This document shows positions 33,199-36,940 of a stretch of 36,940 nt of DNA, one piece after another; position 1 is the first letter of the stretch, and each line of letters begins with the position of its first letter. The stretch spans positions 1 through 36,940 of the forward strand of contig JAILRR010000097.1 in the NCBI GenBank assembly GCA_024698065.1, written 5' to 3'. The position numbers and the translations under genes were made by a program. Under the pieces are notes generated by a model, which saw only the letters and a program-made list of their open reading frames with translations, searched no databases and was not told the DNA's origin. Source of the stretch: Bacilli bacterium. Its GTDB lineage: Bacteria > Bacillota_I > Bacilli_A > RFN20 > CAG-826.

Positions 33199-33645
33199 AT
33201 GGAAAAGAATGAAAACGCCAAATTCGAGTCACTCTACCTCAGGAATCAAATCTGTTTCCCAACGTATGCGGTGGCGAACAAAATCCTAAGAAGGTATCAA
33301 CCTCTCCTTAAGGAACTTGATCTGACTTACACCCAGTACATCACGATGATGGTTCTCTGGGAGAAAAGGAAGGTCAACGAGAAGGATTTGGTGGAAGCCC
33401 TCTATCTCAAAGCCAACACCTTGACCGATCTCTTAAAGAAGCTCAAGGAGAAGGGCTATGTCGATATCGAAAAAGACAAAGAGGATAAAAGAAACATCGT
33501 TATCATTCTGACCGAAAAGGGCCTTGCTCTAAGAGAAAAGGCCGTGAGTGTCCCTTCTTGCATCTATCAAGACCATTGGCTCACAGATGAAGAATTTGTG
33601 ACATTCAGGGTCCTACTTGAGAAGATGCTTAAAGGCAATTGGTAG
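33199..33645 (+). CDS. ohrR: MarR-family peroxide sensor of the OhrR type
   Basis: 148 residues with a winged-helix MarR fold. The N-terminus LRNQICFPTYAVANKILRRY matches OhrR: C19 corresponds to the redox-sensing Cys, and Y33 and Y44 sit at the same +14 and +25 spacing as the two Tyr that contact that thiol in Bacillus OhrR. The DNA-binding part VNEKDLVEALYLKANTLTDLLKKLKEKGYV is normal. Known OhrR proteins repress peroxide genes until organic hydroperoxide oxidises the Cys. The glutathione peroxidase gene follows after 16 bases, so this is probably an autoregulated operon. No OhrA gene is seen; the peroxidase takes its place. Confidence 0.88.
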   Translation: MEKNENAKFESLYLRNQICFPTYAVANKILRRYQPLLKELDLTYTQYITMMVLWEKRKVNEKDLVEALYLKANTLTDLLKKLKEKGYVDIEKDKEDKRNIVIILTEKGLALREKAVSVPSCIYQDHWLTDEEFVTFRVLLEKMLKGNW

Positions 33646-33661
33646 ACAAAGGAGAAAAACA

Positions 33662-34210
33662 ATGAGCTCTATCTATGATTTGAATGTTACGCGCGCTGAC
33701 GGAAGCGAACTCTCGCTTAAGGAATTCGAAGGCAAAGTCATCCTTGTCGTCAACACCGCGACTGGCTGCGGATTCACCCCACAGTACGCCCCAATCGAAG
33801 AGATGTACAAGAAATACCACGAAAAAGGTTTTGAAGTCATCGATGTCCCTTGCAACCAATTCGCCGGACAGGCTCCAGGCAGCGATGAGGAAATCCATGA
33901 ATTCTGCACCCTCAAATATAACACCACCTTCCCTCAGATGAAGAAGAGTGACGTCAACGGTGAGAATGAGATCCCTCTCTTCAAATACCTTAAGAGCAAG
34001 AAGGGCTTCGAATCCTTTGGTAAAGGCCCAAAGGCTCTCATGATGAAAGCCGTCGCCAAGATGAAGGACCGCAAATACAAAGAGAACTCCGACATCAAAT
34101 GGAACTTCACCAAATTCATCGTCGACCGTAATGGCGAAGTCGTCGCAAGATTCGAACCGACCATCGACATGAAAGAAGTCGAGAAGTGCGTTGTCTCTTT
34201 ACTTGGATAA
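33662..34210 (+). CDS. Glutathione peroxidase-family protein (Cys type)
   Basis: 182 residues from ATG 33662, with AAAGGAG upstream; the open frame extends back but overlaps ohrR. Motifs: NTATGCGFTPQY with the peroxidatic Cys (Cys in place of selenocysteine), VPCNQFAGQ, and KWNFTKFIVDRNG with the Trp. It reduces hydroperoxides. In bacteria these Cys enzymes usually take electrons from thioredoxin rather than glutathione. Its place after ohrR fits an organic-peroxide response. Confidence 0.95.
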   Translation: MSSIYDLNVTRADGSELSLKEFEGKVILVVNTATGCGFTPQYAPIEEMYKKYHEKGFEVIDVPCNQFAGQAPGSDEEIHEFCTLKYNTTFPQMKKSDVNGENEIPLFKYLKSKKGFESFGKGPKALMMKAVAKMKDRKYKENSDIKWNFTKFIVDRNGEVVARFEPTIDMKEVEKCVVSLLG

Positions 34211-34273
34211 GAGATATAAGAGAAAATAAATTAACAGCCGACACATATATTCCAATTTAGGAGGAAAAAAAGA

Positions 34274-34720
34274 ATGACTAAAGTCGAATTCTTGAAAGAA
34301 CTTGCTAAAGGTTGGTTTGGCAATAGCCAGCAACATAGCATCCATGCCGAAATGTTAGCCGACAGAGGCTTCAAAGGCTTAGCCGAGAAGATCGCTGCCG
34401 AAGCCGAAGAGGAGTGGAACGAAGCCAAAGAGGTCAATAAGCGCCTCATTGAGCTTGGCGAAACCCCAGAGGTTGCTATCTCCGATTACCCAGTCATCAA
34501 AGACGTCAAAGAGATGCTTGAATACGATTGCAATGAAAGCGCTGCCGCTCTCCCAGCGATGTCTCAGGCCTTAGCCCTCTTCGCCGATGATTATGTGACT
34601 GCCAATATGATCCAGAAATTCATCGTCGATGAGCAAGATCACTATAACTGGGTGAGAGCCCATCTCAACCTCATCAAAGAGATTGGCTACGAGAACTATC
34701 TCATCGAGCAGATTGGCTAA
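34274..34720 (+). CDS. Ferritin-like diiron protein (rubrerythrin/bacterioferritin-like, no rubredoxin domain)
   Basis: 148 residues, all-helical. The pattern HAEMLADRGFKGLAEKIAAEAEEEW followed later by VDEQDHYNW (ExxH) fits one half to both halves of a ferritin-like four-helix bundle; the first ExxH is not perfect (ExxE). There is no CxxC rubredoxin module, so it is shorter than typical rubrerythrin. The likely role is iron or peroxide handling. An AGGAGG site lies 10 bases upstream. It follows the peroxidase gene by 63 bases and precedes the flavin protein gene by 2. Confidence 0.78.
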   Translation: MTKVEFLKELAKGWFGNSQQHSIHAEMLADRGFKGLAEKIAAEAEEEWNEAKEVNKRLIELGETPEVAISDYPVIKDVKEMLEYDCNESAAALPAMSQALALFADDYVTANMIQKFIVDEQDHYNWVRAHLNLIKEIGYENYLIEQIG

Positions 34721-34722
34721 TT

Positions 34723-35124
34723 ATGACTAACACCGAAAGAGTCTACGAGTTCCTCGAAGCAGCGGGAACTTACTACCTTGCTACCGTCGAAGGCGATCAA
34801 CCTCGTGTGAGAGCCTTTGGCACAGCACTTCTCTATGAAGGAAAGCTTTATATCCAGACTGGCAAAATCAAACCGGTCTCTAAGCAAATCAAAGCCAATC
34901 CGAAAGTCGAGATCTGCGCCTTCAAAGATGGGCAGTGGATGCGTCTAGCTGGAGTCCTCGAAGAGGATGACAGAAGAGAAGTCAAAAAAGCGATGCTCGA
35001 CAAGATGCCAGATCTTCGCGCAATGTATAACGAAGACGATGGCAACACCCAAGTACTTTACTTTAAATCAGGCGAGGCTACCTTCTCCTCGTTTGTTGCT
35101 CCCTCTGAAAAGGTGATCATCTAG
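34723..35124 (+). CDS. Pyridoxamine 5'-phosphate oxidase-family flavin-binding protein
   Basis: 133 residues with the split beta-barrel fold: TYYLATVEGDQPRVRAFGTAL, KLYIQTGKIKPVSKQIKANPKVEICAF and WMRLAGVLEE are the typical FMN-binding blocks. It is shorter than true PdxH and lacks its substrate residues, so a redox or detoxification role (flavin reductase, nitro-reductase-like) is more likely. It is only 2 bases after the ferritin-like gene and ends at a terminator. Confidence 0.88.
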   Translation: MTNTERVYEFLEAAGTYYLATVEGDQPRVRAFGTALLYEGKLYIQTGKIKPVSKQIKANPKVEICAFKDGQWMRLAGVLEEDDRREVKKAMLDKMPDLRAMYNEDDGNTQVLYFKSGEATFSSFVAPSEKVII

Positions 35125-35147
35125 CGCCCTTTCAGAAACGTATATCG

Positions 35148-35180
35148 AAATGGCATCCTCCTTACAGGTGCCATTTTTAT
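35148..35180 (+). terminator. Terminator of the peroxide-defence cluster
   Basis: AAATGGCA (35148-35155) pairs with TGCCATTT (35169-35176) and is followed by T and A/T sequence. Confidence 0.85.
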
Positions 35181-35291
35181 ATATTGGTTCGATTAGCGCT
35201 ACATAATACCAAAACTGTTAAGGATATTGACTTGCTCGCAATTTTTTATCGTTTCCTCAGTTGTTTTCAAAAGAAGGGATCAAGAGAAACA

Positions 35292-36812
35292 ATGAAAAAC
35301 AAAAAGAAGACGAGACGCATGGCGGCCTGGACCGCTTTCATGCTGCCCATCATGGTGATGGGGGCGGGGCGCATCGCCGCCGAAAGTGAGAACGATGCTC
35401 GAACGGAGGCTTCATTCATTCAAAAAGAAGAAGCCTGTGCTGCGGCAGGTCCGTCATCCTACTTCACTGGCTATGCCGCCGAAGAGGTTGACTATTATGA
35501 GCAGCCGAATTTCGTGAGGGACTACTTCAGGAACCTTGTCGAGCATTTCCCGACGAACAACTGCGGCAACTGCGGGTACACCGCCGCGGCGATGCTCCTT
35601 TGCTACTACGACACGTATTGGAATGGGAAGATAATCCCTGACCAGTTCAACAGCAGGCCATCCTACATCAATGACGTCAAGGATGACAAATACTCATCCC
35701 CAGGCATTGAGGACTATGCCGCCCCGATCTATTTGGACGAAAACGTGAAGAAACCTGATGAGAACTCCGACAAGAGCGAGATACTTAAGTATAACGCCTA
35801 TCTCGTTGATAAAGTCTATGGGCCGTATCTCAACGAGATGCTAAAACCTGAGATTCTTAAATTCAACCTAATCTCATATCTATATGATTTGGCTCTTGGC
35901 AACAATAAATCCGGAACGGTCTTATGGGATTTCGGTATCTATCAGCCTACCACCAAGACGAATATGGGCATGGTACGAGACCTGTTAAATCTCTATTTCG
36001 ATGAATTGGGTCTAGCGGGCCAAATAAAGGCAACAAGAGTTCACTATACAGATTTCAAAGATCCTTTTGGAGACCCGTCGCTTCCGAAGGGCCGAGAAAG
36101 ATTTCAAAAGCATTTACTTAGAGCGAAGGCGATAGAAAAACTCACGGAAGGGCAGCCAATTATATATAGGGGTAACCTAGCGAAAGACCCGACCGAATAC
36201 AGCAAAGACCAAGTCAATGTCAACGGCAATGGCCACGCAGCGATAGCTTACGATTATGATGAAGACAATAATCGAATAATCGGGCATATTGGCTGGAAGG
36301 GCGAAAAGGAATACAGCATGCTAGTCTTCGAGAAATCGTTTGATGATTTCACGGATATTATTTACCTTGAGGTAGATCCGTGCTTGAAATTCGACCATGG
36401 CAACGTCCGCTTCGACGCCAATGGCCATGACGCATTGGCATGCGATCTGCATTCGCATAAGCATGCCGATGACGACCGCCGCGCGAAGGTGAGCTACGGT
36501 GACCCCGAGTACCATGCCCTCCAGTGCATCTGCGGGGATGTGACATACGAGGAGCATTGCCACGATGCCATTGAGCCTTTCGACTCGCAGAATCACATAT
36601 TGAAATGCGCGTGCGGCGATGTTAGATATGAGGGGCACACCAAGGACGAGACCGTCTGGTACGACGGGCTCAGGCATGCCTATAAGTGCCATTGCGGCCA
36701 GATAGTCGGGACGGCCCCGCATCTCTATGTCCAGCAAGGGCTCACGAGGCTCGTGTGCAAAGGGTGCGGCGACGTCCGGCAGATCGACCCGCCGTTCATA
36801 TTAAACCCATGA
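35292..36812 (+). CDS. Secreted papain/C39-like cysteine protease with C-terminal Cys/His repeats
   Basis: 506 residues from ATG 35292, after a basic start (KNKKKTRR) and signal peptide (AAWTAFMLPIMVMGAG, cleavage near IAA/E). An in-frame upstream region to 35184 is unlikely to be coding. NCGNCGYTAAAMLLCYY has the C-G-x-T-A-A-A-M pattern of C39/papain-like peptidases (C91 or, more likely, C94), and NGNGHAAIAYDYD supplies the His (H315). From about residue 385 four units repeat the pattern H-x-L-x-C-x-C-G-D-V-x-Y-x-x-H (QCICGDVTY, KCACGDVRY, KCHCGQIV, CKGCGDVRQ), probably metal-binding surface repeats. The GC content is higher than in its neighbours. Its stop overlaps the next gene by 4 bases. 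Substrate unknown. Confidence 0.75.
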   Translation: MKNKKKTRRMAAWTAFMLPIMVMGAGRIAAESENDARTEASFIQKEEACAAAGPSSYFTGYAAEEVDYYEQPNFVRDYFRNLVEHFPTNNCGNCGYTAAAMLLCYYDTYWNGKIIPDQFNSRPSYINDVKDDKYSSPGIEDYAAPIYLDENVKKPDENSDKSEILKYNAYLVDKVYGPYLNEMLKPEILKFNLISYLYDLALGNNKSGTVLWDFGIYQPTTKTNMGMVRDLLNLYFDELGLAGQIKATRVHYTDFKDPFGDPSLPKGRERFQKHLLRAKAIEKLTEGQPIIYRGNLAKDPTEYSKDQVNVNGNGHAAIAYDYDEDNNRIIGHIGWKGEKEYSMLVFEKSFDDFTDIIYLEVDPCLKFDHGNVRFDANGHDALACDLHSHKHADDDRRAKVSYGDPEYHALQCICGDVTYEEHCHDAIEPFDSQNHILKCACGDVRYEGHTKDETVWYDGLRHAYKCHCGQIVGTAPHLYVQQGLTRLVCKGCGDVRQIDPPFILNP

Positions 36813-36940
36813 GAAAGATAAGACTTTTGAACAACATAGCCTTCGTTGTGGCCTTCCTTGCTTCCTGCTCATTCGGAGGAGGGGAGAGCGGATCGTCCCT
36901 GGATACCCAGGCTGCTTCGCTGACGCCTTCCGGATTTGAG
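36809..36940 (+). CDS. Putative lipoprotein, partial (runs off the window)
   Basis: Starts at ATG 36809, overlapping the protease stop (ATGA), so it is translationally coupled. The first 44 residues are visible: a signal peptide (MRKIRLLNNIAFVVAFLASC) with LASC lipobox, then a Gly/Ser-rich linker. The rest lies beyond 36940. It may be a partner or inhibitor of the cysteine protease. Confidence 0.72.
   Translation, partial: MRKIRLLNNIAFVVAFLASCSFGGGESGSSLDTQAASLTPSGFE

Noticed and set aside
35180..35290. tRNA-like GGTTCGATT word
   Set aside because: No acceptor stem, anticodon arm or D-arm could be fitted around it.
1..36940. Alternative genetic code (TGA as Trp), as in Mollicutes
   Set aside because: TGA ends several genes (for example at 579-581, in the AraC gene and in the protease gene) and Trp is encoded by TGG throughout.

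Overview
This window reads as chromosome from a low-to-mid GC, gut-type Bacillota, most likely an uncultured Bacilli / Erysipelotrichia-like anaerobe. The support is strong AGGAGG-type ribosome binding sites, a CcpA-type cre site, CpsB/CpsCD-type proteins, a XylAB operon and an OhrR-type regulator. TGA acts as a stop (for example at 579-581), so this is not a Mycoplasma-type code. I see no rRNA, tRNA or CRISPR array. The taxon is an inference; I could not run a search.

Layout. (1) 1-6479 is AT-rich accessory DNA with weak codon bias. It holds a Nudix-like gene, the 3' remnant of a glycerol-3-phosphate cytidylyltransferase gene, and a same-strand run of five genes: a small coiled-coil protein, a RloC/PrrC-like zinc-hook ATPase-nuclease, a zinc-ribbon/HEPN protein, a membrane protein with a topoisomerase-type zinc finger, and a tocopherol-cyclase-like protein. 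The first three or four look like a defence island. (2) 6581-8794: a fused CpsC-CpsD-type chain-length/BY-kinase protein with a degenerate Walker A motif, followed by a CpsB-type phosphatase. (3) 9133-12160: an amino-sugar operon made of a GlmM fused to an N-terminal XRE helix-turn-helix, a stand-alone GlmU-like acetyltransferase and NagB. Glutamate dehydrogenase follows behind a strong terminator. (4) 13727-16499 (minus): four lipoproteins, three of them tandem paralogues. (5) 16689-19152: an aminotransferase and an unknown membrane-anchored protein.

(6) 19197-25068: a 5.75 kb insert with a secreted subtilisin-like protease and a fused ABC transporter. It lies between two 59-bp direct repeats, and each repeat is the 3' end of guaA. 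This looks like an element integrated at the guaA 3' end, with no integrase visible. (7) 25010-27470 (minus): guaBA, with both enzymes reduced. GuaA has an eroded glutaminase domain without its catalytic residues, and GuaB has no CBS domains. (8) 27541-33146: an inverted-repeat-rich control region with a promoter and cre site, then xylA, xylB, an AraC regulator and a GH43-CBM6 glycosidase, forming a xylose/xylo-oligosaccharide utilisation operon. (9) 33165-35180: OhrR-type regulator, glutathione peroxidase, ferritin-like protein and a flavin-binding protein, forming a peroxide-defence cluster. (10) 35292-36940: a secreted papain/C39-like protease with Cys/His repeats, coupled to a lipoprotein that runs off the end.

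The core genes show strong bias to C-ending codons (ATC, GTC, CTC, TTC). Regions 1-6479 and 19256-25009 do not, which agrees with recent acquisition. The most notable points are the guaA-flanked protease/ABC element, the HTH-GlmM fusion, the apparently ammonia-dependent GMP synthetase, and the RloC/HEPN gene cluster.
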